A DNA stretch of 31,545 bases from an uncultured Parasutterella sp. (GCA_900766055.1 CAAFTZ010000019.1:1-31545); one strand, 5' to 3'; positions 8,353 to 16,624 are shown, counted from the first letter of the stretch. Made by a program: numbers and translations. The notes: a model not told the origin generated them from the sequence alone.

Positions 8353-9159
8353 ATGGGTTTTTTAACCGGTAAAAAATTCCTGATCACTGGAATCTCTTCT
8401 AATCGCTCTATTGCTTATGGAATTGCAAAGGCTTGTGCCAGAGAAGGCGCTGAACTAGCTCTTTCCTATAACAACGAACGCTTTAAAGAACGCGTGCAGG
8501 GCTTTGCCGATGAATTCGGCGCCGGACAAGTCATTAAGTTAGATGCATCTTCCGATGAATCAATTGATTTAGCAGCCCTTGAACTCGCCAATCGCTGGAC
8601 CGACGGTTTTGACGGCTTTGTCCACTCGATCGGCTGGGCGCCCCGCGAATCCATTAGCGGCAGCTTCCTCGAAGGCGCTTCCCGCGAAGGTTTCCTCTCC
8701 GCGATGAATGTCTCCGTTTACTCCTACATTGCCATGGCTAAGAGAATGGTTCCGTTAATGGCCGGACACAAGGCCTCTCTGCTCACACTCTCTTATCTCG
8801 GCGGAGAAAAAGTCGTTCCAAACTACAACACGATGGGACTCTGTAAAGCTGCGCTCGAATCCGCCACTCGCTACATCGCTGCTGACGTCGGCCCGCAAGG
8901 CATTCGCGCCAACACACTCTCCTGCGGTCCGATCAAGACATTAGCCGCTAGCGGCATCAAAGGATTCAGCTCAATGCTTGCTCAGTGCAAGGCAGTTTCT
9001 CCGACGCGTTCTCTGGTTTCCATTGATGAAGTCGGCAACACCGCCGCGTTCCTCCTTTCCGACAATTCTCTCGGAATCACTGCAGAAACCATTTATATCG
9101 ACGGCGGTTTTAATGCTCTTGCCTGCTGCGTCGATCAGACAGCTTCTGAAAACGCCTAA
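8353..9159 (+). CDS. fabI: enoyl-[acyl-carrier-protein] reductase (NADH), FabI
   Basis: FabI performs the last step of each fatty-acid elongation cycle, reducing trans-2-enoyl-ACP with NADH in the cytoplasm. The 268-residue product has the usual N-terminus (MGFLTGKKFLITGISSNRSI, with the SDR-type nucleotide-binding turn) and the HSIGWAP motif. Its catalytic set matches FabI: Y148 in SYLG, Y158 and K165 in YNTMGLCK, followed by AALESATRYIA. The start is ATG 8353 because the family N-terminus begins there and GGAA lies just upstream; TTG 8341 would add four residues. The C-terminal tail after the substrate loop (ACCVDQTASENA) is not conserved. It appears to be a single-gene unit, convergent with the LysR gene and sharing a hairpin with it. 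Confidence 0.95.
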   Translation: MGFLTGKKFLITGISSNRSIAYGIAKACAREGAELALSYNNERFKERVQGFADEFGAGQVIKLDASSDESIDLAALELANRWTDGFDGFVHSIGWAPRESISGSFLEGASREGFLSAMNVSVYSYIAMAKRMVPLMAGHKASLLTLSYLGGEKVVPNYNTMGLCKAALESATRYIAADVGPQGIRANTLSCGPIKTLAASGIKGFSSMLAQCKAVSPTRSLVSIDEVGNTAAFLLSDNSLGITAETIYIDGGFNALACCVDQTASENA

Positions 9160-9184
9160 ACAGCAGCGTTTTTACTTTTCAATG

Positions 9185-9204
9185 AGCGGCCTTTCACGGC
9201 CGCT
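9185..9204. terminator. shared hairpin between fabI and the LysR gene
   Basis: A perfect 7-bp GC-rich stem, AGCGGCC (9185-9191) and GGCCGCT (9198-9204), encloses a 6-base loop. On the plus strand it is followed by TATTTGT; on the minus strand by a mixed AT sequence. It touches the stop codon of the LysR gene and probably ends fabI transcription, perhaps both genes. Confidence 0.6.
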
Positions 9205-10172
9205 TATTTGTATTTCGGCACGCCGAGACCTTTTTCTTGGAGTTTCTTCATCCGCTCTGCATCCTCAATCGCCCATTCTTTGAACAAACCTCGCATCCAT
9301 TTGTGCGCCGGATCACGGTGTTTGGCGTCAGACCAAATCAGAACGTTCCACTTTTCGGTTTCTTCAAAATCAATAGGAAGCGGCAGTGCTGTTAATTCGT
9401 ATGCTTTCATGGCCATCTCAGCCGCACGCCAGCCGCAAACCGAAATCAGATTCGTTTTCTCCATTGCGCCCCAGGCAGAGTGGAAACGGGAGGTAGAGAA
9501 GCGCGTGTGTTCCATGAACCTTTCGTATTGAAACAGCCCCTGTTCCGGACCGACCCAGGAGGACGACCGGCCGGTACGGATTGAAACGCGGTCATAGACC
9601 TGTAGATAGCGAGTCAGAAGCGGGCCTTTGATTTGCGTTAATGGATGATTCTTTCTTACAAGCAGTACACGATCCAGTGGATAAAGCTTCATTCGATGTA
9701 AATCCGGAGCCAAATCCACATCCGTAATCACCGCAAAGTCTGCCTTTCCTTCACTTACGGCAGCTATCTCATTATCGTGTTTACTTAAATCTAATCGAGC
9801 TTTAGGTGCCCGCTCTATCATCTTTGGAAGAACACCGGAGATGACGACGGAAATTTCCGTCATCACAGATGTCAGGATAAATGTACGAGTCGTTTGAGAC
9901 GGATCGAACTGCGTATCCATCATGGCCTCTGAGGCTTCCAAAATTTGATGAATCTGTGGTTTTAGCTGCAGATAGTAATTTGTCGGATACCACTTCCCTT
10001 CCTGAAGTCTGAAAATTTCCTGCGGAAAATATGAGCGAATCCGAGAAAAATTTCTGCTTGAAGATGAAGGAGACAAATTCAATAACAGCCCTGCACGAAG
10101 CAAAATACCCGTCTTTTCTACTTCCGAAAGGAATCTCAAATCATCGATAGAAAGCTTTGTAATATCCGCCAC
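9204..10172 (-). CDS. LysR-family transcriptional regulator
   Basis: A 322-residue LysR-type regulator. Residues 1-70 hold a divergent winged HTH (DLRFLSEVEKTG, then SPSSSSRNFSRIRSYF and IFRLQEGKWYPT in the place of the usual LF.R.....T). The remainder is a periplasmic-binding-protein-like effector domain (FILTSVMTEISVVISGVLPKM, LDLSKHDNEIAAVSEGKADFAVI, LYPLDRVLLVRKNHPL). It starts at GTG 10172 with AAAGGG about eight bases upstream. It is divergent from the flavoprotein at 10310, with 137 bases between. This is the classical LysR arrangement in which it controls both itself and the neighbour in response to a small molecule. The effector is probably a substrate of the flavoprotein, but that is inference. 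Confidence 0.88.
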   Translation of the reverse strand: MADITKLSIDDLRFLSEVEKTGILLRAGLLLNLSPSSSSRNFSRIRSYFPQEIFRLQEGKWYPTNYYLQLKPQIHQILEASEAMMDTQFDPSQTTRTFILTSVMTEISVVISGVLPKMIERAPKARLDLSKHDNEIAAVSEGKADFAVITDVDLAPDLHRMKLYPLDRVLLVRKNHPLTQIKGPLLTRYLQVYDRVSIRTGRSSSWVGPEQGLFQYERFMEHTRFSTSRFHSAWGAMEKTNLISVCGWRAAEMAMKAYELTALPLPIDFEETEKWNVLIWSDAKHRDPAHKWMRGLFKEWAIEDAERMKKLQEKGLGVPKYK

Positions 10173-10309
10173 AGTGATTACCCTTTGTCAACAATGCAAA
10201 GATAGGAATGCAACTTGCGCAAAGTATATCTCCGTAAGGCACGCTTAAGATACCCACATAAACACCAAGCGGTACATCACTTAATAACCACAAAACAAGG
10301 AGAATTACG
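10173..10309. promoter_or_regulatory. divergent promoter region, LysR / flavoprotein
   Basis: The 137-base gap between divergent starts must hold both promoters. A palindrome TTGCGCAA (10214-10221) and the nearby repeated AATGCAA (10193-10199 and 10207-10213) are candidate LysR contacts. The flavoprotein has a good ribosome-binding site, AAGGAGA, at about 10297-10303. I could not place -10 and -35 boxes with confidence. Confidence 0.4.
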
Positions 10310-11890
10310 ATGCTTCGTAGAAGTCTGCTTACATCTGCTATCGCAGCCTCTTTACTCACAACATTCTCTCTTCCTGCATTCGCAACGCAGGTCTATGAGA
10401 CCGATCTCGTTATCATCGGCGGCGGCCTTTCCGGCTTAGCAGCTGCTCAGAGTGCAGTTGACCAAGGCGCCAAACCGATCGTTCTTGAAAAAGAAGCAGC
10501 CCTGGGCGGCGGCGGAAACTTCCCTGAAGGAAGTCTCGGTGTCGGTACTCGCTATCAGAAAGAACACAACATCAACACAACGGTTGACCAGGTTCTCACA
10601 GCTGCTCTGCAGTATCACCACTATCGCGCCGATCCGCATGTTCTTCGCGTTTTGATCGAAGAATCCGGTAAGACAATTGACTGGGTTATGGACAAAGGCG
10701 CAGAAATGCGCGGCATCCGCACCATGTATCCGAAAGAAGAATCTCTGATGACATGGCACTTATTCAAAGGCGGTGCAGCCGGCATCATCCAGCGCTTCGC
10801 TAAGGAAGTCCGCGCCAAAGGAGGCACAATCCTCACCGAAACTCCGGCTAAGAAACTGATCGTCGAGAACGGTAAGGTTGTCGGCGTTGAAGCTGTTGAC
10901 GGCGAAGGCGAAAAAGTCATCGTTAAAGCAAAGAAAGTCATCATCGCTACCGGCGGTTTCGAATCCAACAAGGAAATGCTCGCCAAGTATGTGAACGACT
11001 CCTCTGCGCTCGGCATGTTTGAACCGGTTTGGTATCGCGGTCCGGTGACGGACGGTAAGAACGGCGACGGCCGTACCGGTGACGGCATCCAGATGGCTCA
11101 GTTAGTCGGTGCCGGCGTCAAAGGCATGCACACCATTGCCGGTAACGCTCCGTACCTTGCTGACCTGCCTCCGATCAACCAGTTCATGGGCGCTGACGAA
11201 CTCAAACAGGGCCGCTGCGCTTTGGCCCAGCCCTGGCTCTGGGTTGACCAGCACGGCAAACGCTTCTTCAACGAATCCCGCGGTGCAGTGTTCGTTGACG
11301 TTTACAACGCCATGACGAGTGCCGGCGGCGTGATGTACAACATCATTGACCAGCAGAAATATGATCAGTTGGTCAACAAGGGTGCTTTGCTTCCGTTCAA
11401 TGCCATCGTTCTCGCCGGCGTTCCTCTGAAAGCACTTCCGAAGACATTCGAAATCGGCCAGCAGAGAGGCTGGGCATTCAAGGCCGATACAATTGACGAC
11501 CTGGCTGCACAGATCGGTGTTCCTGCTGAAAATCTGAAGGAAACCATGAAGAAGGTTAATGAGTACGCTAAGGCAGGTAAAGATCCGGAATTCGGTCGTC
11601 TGCCCGAACACCTCGCTACCTTCAATATGGAAAAAGGCCCGTACTATGCTCTGAAAGGCATCCGCGCATTCTTCCTGACTTTGGGCGGCGTCACCGTCAA
11701 TCCGAAGTTCCAGGCTCTCAATCCGCAGGGCGACGTAATCGACAACCTCTATGTTGTCGGTCAGGATATCGGCGGTTTGTATGACTCTTCTTACGACCTC
11801 CGCTGCGAAGGTTCTGCCTCTTCGTTCGCTATGACCAGCGGCCGCTTAGCGGCTGACAACGCTCTTGCCGATGTTAAAGCCGGTAAGTAA
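10310..11890 (+). CDS. secreted FAD-dependent reductase, flavocytochrome c flavin subunit
   Basis: A periplasmic FAD_binding_2-family flavoprotein, related to the flavin part of fumarate reductase Fcc3 and urocanate reductase. The N-terminus is a signal peptide (residues 1-26, ending LPAFAT; the RR pair could also suit Tat). The Rossmann FAD motif follows (VIIGGGLSGLAAA, G37/G39/G42, with E60 ending the second strand), then ATGGFESN and GKRFFNES. The C-terminal FAD and substrate segment reads YVVGQDIGGLYDSSYD, then LRCEGSASSFAMTSGR, and lacks the HG.NRLGGNA motif of fumarate and urocanate reductases. The substrate is therefore probably not a simple dicarboxylate. The tetraheme cytochrome gene follows after 52 bases, supplying the hemes this protein lacks. 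A divergent LysR gene suggests substrate induction. Reduction of an organic acceptor in anaerobic respiration is likely; the substrate is unknown. Confidence 0.85.
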   Translation: MLRRSLLTSAIAASLLTTFSLPAFATQVYETDLVIIGGGLSGLAAAQSAVDQGAKPIVLEKEAALGGGGNFPEGSLGVGTRYQKEHNINTTVDQVLTAALQYHHYRADPHVLRVLIEESGKTIDWVMDKGAEMRGIRTMYPKEESLMTWHLFKGGAAGIIQRFAKEVRAKGGTILTETPAKKLIVENGKVVGVEAVDGEGEKVIVKAKKVIIATGGFESNKEMLAKYVNDSSALGMFEPVWYRGPVTDGKNGDGRTGDGIQMAQLVGAGVKGMHTIAGNAPYLADLPPINQFMGADELKQGRCALAQPWLWVDQHGKRFFNESRGAVFVDVYNAMTSAGGVMYNIIDQQKYDQLVNKGALLPFNAIVLAGVPLKALPKTFEIGQQRGWAFKADTIDDLAAQIGVPAENLKETMKKVNEYAKAGKDPEFGRLPEHLATFNMEKGPYYALKGIRAFFLTLGGVTVNPKFQALNPQGDVIDNLYVVGQDIGGLYDSSYDLRCEGSASSFAMTSGRLAADNALADVKAGK

Positions 11891-11902
11891 CGTCTAGAAA
11901 AA

Positions 11903-11922
11903 CCCGGACCGCAAGGTCCGGG
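11903..11922 (+). other. intercistronic GNRA-loop hairpin
   Basis: CCCGGACC (11903-11910) and GGTCCGGG (11915-11922) form a perfect 8-bp stem with a GCAA tetraloop. No T run follows, so it is not a standard terminator. It lies between the flavoprotein and cytochrome genes and may stabilise the upstream message or set the ratio of the two subunits. Confidence 0.75.
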
Positions 11923-11942
11923 CCTAAAAACGGAAGATAAAA

Positions 11943-12299
11943 ATGAAATTAAACCGCCTCATTGCCACCGCAGCGATTGTTTTAGCCGGCGCCTTCTGCA
12001 CTGCTCAAGCCGCACCCACCATGGCAAAGCACATGCAGAAAGGCGTGACCTGCGAACAATGCCACAATTCTTCCGCACCGGTAGCTGCTGCCAAGTCCAA
12101 AGCATGCATGAAATGCCATAATTATCAGGATCTCGCAGCTGCTTCTGCGGCCAAGAAAGTGGCTTTAAATCCGCATGATTCTCATGCCGGACAGCTTCGT
12201 TGCACACTCTGCCATAAAGAGCACGAACAAAGCGTTCTGTATTGCCGTCAGTGCCATAAGAATGCTGAAGATAAACGCTTTGACATGAACGTGCCCTAG
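11943..12299 (+). CDS. periplasmic tetraheme cytochrome c, flavocytochrome partner
   Basis: A 118-residue secreted cytochrome c. After a signal peptide (residues 1-24, ending AQAA) there are four CxxCH heme sites at C37-H41, C55-H59, C87-H91 and C101-H105. Exactly four further histidines remain (H30, H78, H81, H94), enough for bis-His ligation of all four hemes. This matches the small tetraheme domain of Shewanella Fcc3-type flavocytochromes, here a separate protein. It is the second gene after the flavoprotein at 10310 and should pass electrons from a quinol-oxidising NapC/CymA-type protein (not in this window) to that flavin. The ribosome-binding site is weak (GGAAGAT). A strong terminator follows. 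Confidence 0.92.
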   Translation: MKLNRLIATAAIVLAGAFCTAQAAPTMAKHMQKGVTCEQCHNSSAPVAAAKSKACMKCHNYQDLAAASAAKKVALNPHDSHAGQLRCTLCHKEHEQSVLYCRQCHKNAEDKRFDMNVP

Positions 12300-12326
12300 T
12301 CACATCGAAAAAACTTTTCCCTCCTG

Positions 12327-12352
12327 CTCCCGTCTCTCCTCGGGAGTTTTTT
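12327..12352 (+). terminator. rho-independent terminator after the tetraheme cytochrome
   Basis: CTCCCG (12327-12332) pairs with CGGGAG (12341-12346) across an 8-base loop and is followed directly by six T residues. It ends the flavoprotein-cytochrome operon. Confidence 0.85.
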
Positions 12353-12382
12353 GCGGCTCCGAAAAAAGAGCCGCTTTATTTT
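12353..12382. terminator. second, probably bidirectional terminator
   Basis: GCGGCTC (12353-12359) and GAGCCGC (12368-12374) form a perfect stem, followed on the plus strand by TTTATTTT. On the minus strand the same stem comes 24 bases after the stop of the AAA+ gene and is followed by six A residues, so it may act for both convergent genes, better on the plus strand. Confidence 0.7.
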
Positions 12383-12397
12383 GTCTTAGCGCAAGTT

Positions 12398-14611
12398 TCA
12401 GTTGTTCAAAAATCCGATGGTCCTTCTAGCGGCAAAAAACTGCCCCTCCTTCAGCTGAGCTTCAACTTTCAGCATATCCACAATCTTTTCTCCGGAAACA
12501 GCTTTGGTGAAACGAAGTCTTCTGTCGATGGCTGCAAAATCTCCGGGAGAAAGATTTCGAATCTTCCGCAAAGCATTCACTTCGTCTCCGACGGAGAATT
12601 TCCACTTCTGAGCTAATCTTTTGTACATTTCTTCTGCCTGAGCATCGGTCATGTAATCGAGTCTAGCCTTCAAATCAAATCTTCTCAGGCAGGCGTTGTC
12701 CATGAGATCCAGAAGATTCGTTGTCGCCACTAAATAGCCTTCATAAGACTCCATCTGAGTGAGAAACTCATTGATCTGCGTAACTTCCCAAGTATGAGTC
12801 GCGGTTCTTCGATCCTGGAGGAAGGAATCAATTTCATCGAAGAGAAGGACAGCATTTTCTCTTTTTGCTTCTTCAAAGGCTGCCGCGATATTGTGCTCCG
12901 TCCCTCCGACATAACAGTTCAAAAGATCAGAAGCCTTCTTCATGATCAGCGGCCGTTCAAGTTTCTTTGCAAGCCAATGGCAAAATTCAGTTTTACCGGT
13001 GCCCGGTGGACCGTAAAGACATAGTCTCCCGGCGCCGGCTTCTTTGAGGCCTTTTGATAAAGCTTCCAAATCCGTATCGGAATTGCTTAAAGTCGGATCG
13101 AACTCGCCGATTTTCTTCTTTGCGGCGCCCAATTTTCCAAAGCCTTGTGCCTTAAGAATGTCTTCAAGCAGGCTCATCAAAGAGTCTTCCGGAAACTTCA
13201 CTTTATTTCCCTGGAGGCTGTCCACAATCTCACCGACTTGCGCGACAAGAGCCGGGGATAGGTTTTCGGTATTCACAAGGCGACTAATGTTTTCTTCGGA
13301 CAACGATTTAGCCAATGCATCTTGAGCGAGTTTTTCCATTTGGGCCCGAGGCGGATAACCGACCTTCAGCACAAAATGGAATCTTCGGATGATGGCAGCA
13401 TCCATGGAACGCAAAGAGTTCGTAGTCCACACCGTCAGCTTTTTGCTGTTTTCCAGCGCGGCGTTGATGCGTGCCTTGTTTGTGCGATCCGTAGTTCCCT
13501 GAACAAGATCACTGTTGAAAACGTCATCGGCCTCATCGATTAGGATTGCTGTGCCGGCGTTGTTACGACTTAACTTGCAGGCGCGTTCCCAGCATGCCAA
13601 AACCTTCTCTTCTCTTCCGAGTTTTAGGGCATAGGCTTTTTTCCCGGCTTGTTCAATCAAGAGCTTGCCTAATTCCGTCTTTCCGGAGCCCGGAGGACCG
13701 TACAAAAGAACATTGACGCCTCTCGGGCCTTCTTCCTTTATTCCCTTCAAAAACGGAACGACCAAAGAATCAATCACCGGCAGATACTTGACGTCATCGA
13801 GTGTGAGGCGGGACTTAGCGCAAGGCGTGAGGATTGAACTCACAAGCTGCTTCTTGTCGATTTTCCCGAAGAAGAGATCAAAGAACGAAATACCGGATTT
13901 CGATTCAAAATAGTCCTCGAAATCCACATTACAAGATTCTCGGTCCACTCCGAACAGATGAAGCCGGATGAGCTTGCCATCGGGCCCGAGCATTTCTTGG
14001 ATCTTTTCCAGAGGCAGCTCCAACGTTTTTGCGATGACCTCCAGCACGAGGAAAAAGCCTCGATCGGAATAACTGAAAGAGTTCAAGGCCCTTCTCAGGT
14101 TTCGGTAAGCAAGCGTGAAGAAGATGAAGGCGGTGACTAGACCTTCATCTTCGGAAAGGTCGTAGGCTTCCTTGATAAGTTCAAGATTAGCCGCAAAACC
14201 TTTCGGGTAAAAACCGTGCAAATCAATCTCTTTCTTGATGTTGCGATAAACCTTCTTCATGGAAGAAGGAGGATTGTCGATGCGCTTTCCAAGCTCTGTC
14301 TTCACAGACTTATAACGTCGAAAAACACTGTCTCCGGAATCGTCAAATAAATCAGAGTCGTCTTTACCTTTACGATCGTTAAGAGCCAAAATGTCGTTTT
14401 CGATTTCCTGCTGCCACGCCTGGACCACTCGAATATTTGCCATCTCCTGCACATCATCGAGTTCCAACGATTTATAGCCGGAGAGTTCGACCAAAATCTT
14501 GGATGTCCAGTATTCAACACACAAGGTTCCTTGTGCTTCCGAATTCGGAATAGAACGTAAGCGGTTGTCACTAAACATTTTTTCAAAGAGACTTGTTCTT
14601 CTGCGAGGCAT
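12398..14611 (-). CDS. twin-module AAA+ ATPase
   Basis: A 737-residue cytoplasmic protein with two AAA+ modules and an N-terminal region of about 290 mostly helical residues that I do not recognise. Module 1 has Walker A GPPGSGKTE (about 304-312), Walker B TAILIDEADD (about 355), a sensor-type TTNSLRSMD and RR arginines near 405. Module 2 has Walker A GPPGTGKTE (about 535), Walker B AVLLFDEID (about 590), TTNLLDLMD and a RRFD arginine pair near 645. All ATPase motifs look intact, so it should form an ATP-driven oligomer that remodels a protein or nucleic-acid substrate. It is reminiscent of CDC48/ClpA-type tandem ATPases, but the N-domain differs. AAGGAG precedes the ATG. It is divergent from a WYL regulator 123 bases away. 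A link to stress or phage response is suggested only by that partner. Confidence 0.85.
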   Translation of the reverse strand: MPRRRTSLFEKMFSDNRLRSIPNSEAQGTLCVEYWTSKILVELSGYKSLELDDVQEMANIRVVQAWQQEIENDILALNDRKGKDDSDLFDDSGDSVFRRYKSVKTELGKRIDNPPSSMKKVYRNIKKEIDLHGFYPKGFAANLELIKEAYDLSEDEGLVTAFIFFTLAYRNLRRALNSFSYSDRGFFLVLEVIAKTLELPLEKIQEMLGPDGKLIRLHLFGVDRESCNVDFEDYFESKSGISFFDLFFGKIDKKQLVSSILTPCAKSRLTLDDVKYLPVIDSLVVPFLKGIKEEGPRGVNVLLYGPPGSGKTELGKLLIEQAGKKAYALKLGREEKVLACWERACKLSRNNAGTAILIDEADDVFNSDLVQGTTDRTNKARINAALENSKKLTVWTTNSLRSMDAAIIRRFHFVLKVGYPPRAQMEKLAQDALAKSLSEENISRLVNTENLSPALVAQVGEIVDSLQGNKVKFPEDSLMSLLEDILKAQGFGKLGAAKKKIGEFDPTLSNSDTDLEALSKGLKEAGAGRLCLYGPPGTGKTEFCHWLAKKLERPLIMKKASDLLNCYVGGTEHNIAAAFEEAKRENAVLLFDEIDSFLQDRRTATHTWEVTQINEFLTQMESYEGYLVATTNLLDLMDNACLRRFDLKARLDYMTDAQAEEMYKRLAQKWKFSVGDEVNALRKIRNLSPGDFAAIDRRLRFTKAVSGEKIVDMLKVEAQLKEGQFFAARRTIGFLNN

Positions 14612-14734
14612 TTTGTTCTCCTTCTATTTTGTTATTTTTGCATTTAACGCGAAAGAAATTGACGCAGTAAAACCGATTAAAATAAAAATCAATACGCGCC
14701 TTGCGACAGAAATTTGACCTTGGAGGGCCTAAGG
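14612..14734. promoter_or_regulatory. divergent promoter region, AAA+ / WYL regulator
   Basis: The AT-rich 123-base gap separates divergent starts. On the plus strand TTGACG (14659-14664) lies 17 bases before ATAAAA (14682-14687). TAAAAT (14678-14683) is a better -10 but is spaced only 13 bases. On the minus side the AAA+ gene has AAGGAG seven bases before its ATG. Binding by the WYL protein here is expected but no clear palindrome was seen. Confidence 0.35.
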
Positions 14735-15739
14735 ATGGGAAGAAAACACGACAAAAAAGAAGAAGCATCGATCATTTTGGAGATTCTTAATCGGATCCCT
14801 TTAAGCAAACGGTTTGTCTCTGTGGAGGACATTCTTAATTCTCTGGCTTCAGCAGATATTGATGTCAGCAGACGATCTCTGCAGCGTTACTTGAAGCAAA
14901 TGTATGACTGCGGCAAATATGGTTTGGTACGCGACGACCGAGGAAATGCTTACGGCTACCGCAGAGAACGCACAGATTCCATCACCGACAATATTCATTT
15001 AAAACCGAATGAATGCCTGCTACTGAGAATCGCGCAGGAGCACATGAAGTATCAGATTCCGGGAACGGTCCTTAAATCGTTGGGATTCTTATTTGATGCG
15101 GCTTCCGAAATGCTTAAGGAAAAAGGTTCGAATGCCAAAGAGAATCAATGGCTCAACAAGGTTTGCGTCATTTCTTCTTCGATTCCGCAAATGCCATCTA
15201 AGGTACTTCCGAGAATCTTTGATGCCGTTTCCGAAGCTCTGTATTCGGAGAAGAAACTCAGAATCGAATACACCAATATGAACGGCAAAACTACAAGCGC
15301 GGTCGTCTCTCCTCTTGCACTGGTCCAGCAAGACGTCCGGCTTTATTTAATTTGTCAGTTCGATCATTTTGATAATGTCGTCCACCTAGCCCTTCACCGC
15401 TTCAAGAAAGCAGAAGTTACGTCTTTTGATGCACATCGCCCCGAAGATTTTGACCTCCAGTCTTACATTCACGACCGCCACTTTAATTACAGCAACGGCG
15501 AATGGGTGCACTGGATTCTTGAATTCAAAAGCGATGTCACGGCAAAGAATCTGGAAGAAACGCCGTTCAATACTTCTCAGAAACTGACTCGAAAAGAAGA
15601 CGGAACCTGGCACTTAGAAGTCGACATCCAAGACTCCAGAATGCTGGACGGCTGGGTAGCCATGTGGAAGAACGACGCTCAGATCACGCTTAGCCAAAAG
15701 GAATATTTAGAAAGAGAAACGGACGAAGACGGCGAATAA
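14735..15739 (+). CDS. WYL-domain transcriptional regulator
   Basis: A 334-residue regulator. Residues 5-75 form a winged helix-turn-helix of the DeoR/HTH_11 kind (VSVEDILNSLASADIDVSRR, then SLQRYLKQMYDCG). The WYL domain spans about 155-235 with RIEYTNMNGKTTSAVVSPLA and VRLYLICQFD, where the W of the WYL motif is a leucine. A C-terminal WCX-like region follows to the acidic end. WYL proteins bind nucleic-acid-derived or other ligands and often repress defence or stress operons. The start is ATG 14735 because TGGAGGG lies seven bases before it; TTG 14714 has no site. It is divergent from the twin AAA+ gene, its likely target. It is followed convergently, after 47 bases, by a receiver protein. 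Confidence 0.88.
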   Translation: MGRKHDKKEEASIILEILNRIPLSKRFVSVEDILNSLASADIDVSRRSLQRYLKQMYDCGKYGLVRDDRGNAYGYRRERTDSITDNIHLKPNECLLLRIAQEHMKYQIPGTVLKSLGFLFDAASEMLKEKGSNAKENQWLNKVCVISSSIPQMPSKVLPRIFDAVSEALYSEKKLRIEYTNMNGKTTSAVVSPLALVQQDVRLYLICQFDHFDNVVHLALHRFKKAEVTSFDAHRPEDFDLQSYIHDRHFNYSNGEWVHWILEFKSDVTAKNLEETPFNTSQKLTRKEDGTWHLEVDIQDSRMLDGWVAMWKNDAQITLSQKEYLERETDEDGE

Positions 15740-15786
15740 CCAAATCCGGAGATTTTTTCCCCGGTCTCATTCGCTTTTCAAACTTG

Positions 15787-16269
15787 TTAAGGATTGCGAA
15801 CGTCCGTTATGGATTCATCGACCTCGCTCAGACGTTCCAACAGATTTCGATTAATTTCTAGGAGTTTTTTGTACGCCGCCCGAGTCTTAAACAAATCAAT
15901 AATGTTTTCGATGCGGCGCTGAGCAATATACGGCGAAATCGGACGCTGAATGTAATCCGCAACACCTAAGGAATAAGCACGGTGCACAACATCGTGTTCC
16001 AGGGACGCCGTAATCAGGAAGACGGGAATGCCCTCCACGATTCCTTCTTTGATTGCCTCTTCAAGGAAGGTTAAACCGTCCATTTCCGGCATGACGTAGT
16101 CAAGAAGTATGGCGCAGATGTCATCCTTTTTCCTGCGGAGAATCTCCAGCGCTTCGGGACCGCTTTCGGCGAACTCGATCTCGTGAATTTGAGAGAACAT
16201 AATGGACAGGACGTCTCGATTCAGCTCGACGTCATCCACAATCAAAATTGTACTTTTAGCCTGACTCAT
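15787..16269 (-). CDS. stand-alone response-regulator receiver protein
   Basis: A 160-residue protein with a full CheY-like receiver domain and a short helical tail, but no DNA-binding or enzymatic output domain. In CheY-style positions it has D12/D13 (ILIVDD), phospho-acceptor D57 (LLDYVMPEMDG) and T87 (FLITA). The usually invariant Lys109 is an arginine (DYIQRPISP). The tail (residues 120-160, TRAAYKKLLEINRNLLERL) could form a coiled coil. ATG 16269 starts just before the first strand; the upstream GTG/TTG-type extension looks non-coding. It is convergent with the WYL gene, with no kinase next to it. It may act as a phosphate sink or by protein contact. Partner and output are unknown. Confidence 0.85.
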   Translation of the reverse strand: MSQAKSTILIVDDVELNRDVLSIMFSQIHEIEFAESGPEALEILRRKKDDICAILLDYVMPEMDGLTFLEEAIKEGIVEGIPVFLITASLEHDVVHRAYSLGVADYIQRPISPYIAQRRIENIIDLFKTRAAYKKLLEINRNLLERLSEVDESITDVRNP

Positions 16270-16552
16270 TTCGTTCTCTCTTTCCCGGCCTGTCAAACCC
16301 TGATCGACCGGCGGCGTGCAGCACGCATTCAAGACAATGTTTCGTTTAAAGTTTCGTTAAATCTTTCTGGTGCAAATATCCTTTTCGCCCGTAAGCCAAA
16401 AGAAAATTACCCGCAAGCGAAATTTCTTTGACGGAGCTTTCAAACTCACTTGTCCATAATAACATCATAATGTTGTGCACTAAGAAACCAAAAACCTTGT
16501 TTTTCTTTGGTGCAGTACCCGCAAAATATACGGAAGAATACCGAAATCAGGC
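16270..16552. other. intergenic region upstream of the receiver gene
   Basis: About 280 bases without a credible gene. A small inverted repeat AACAT-CATA-ATGTT lies at 16461-16474, and TGGTGCA occurs twice (about 16369 and 16519). The promoter of the receiver gene should lie here, but I cannot place it. Confidence 0.3.
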
Positions 16553-16584
16553 AAAAAGAAAGGAGGCCTCGCAAAAGACCTCCT
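16553..16584 (-). terminator. rho-independent terminator of the FMN-binding protein gene
   Basis: On the minus strand AGGAGG and CCTCCT form a stem (plus coordinates 16561-16566 and 16579-16584; inner GTC/GGC pairs add to it), followed by TTTCTTTTTGC. It lies about 40 bases after the stop codon at 16625. Confidence 0.85.
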
Positions 16585-16624
16585 GAGTTCAATCTTCTTT
16601 CGAAGAAAGACTGTTCAGCAAAAA

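Noticed and set aside
10141..10359. 72-residue minus-strand ORF across the LysR-flavoprotein gap
   Set aside because: It overlaps the starts of two well-supported divergent genes and the promoter region. The hydrophobic stretch alone is not enough evidence.
16269..16332. N-terminal extension of the receiver protein
   Set aside because: The receiver fold begins right after ATG 16269, and with that start all conserved residues fall at standard CheY numbers.
16608..16615. AGACTGTT as a third operator near the FMN-binding protein gene
   Set aside because: Only one half-site is present, without the inverted partner, and it lies downstream of the gene.
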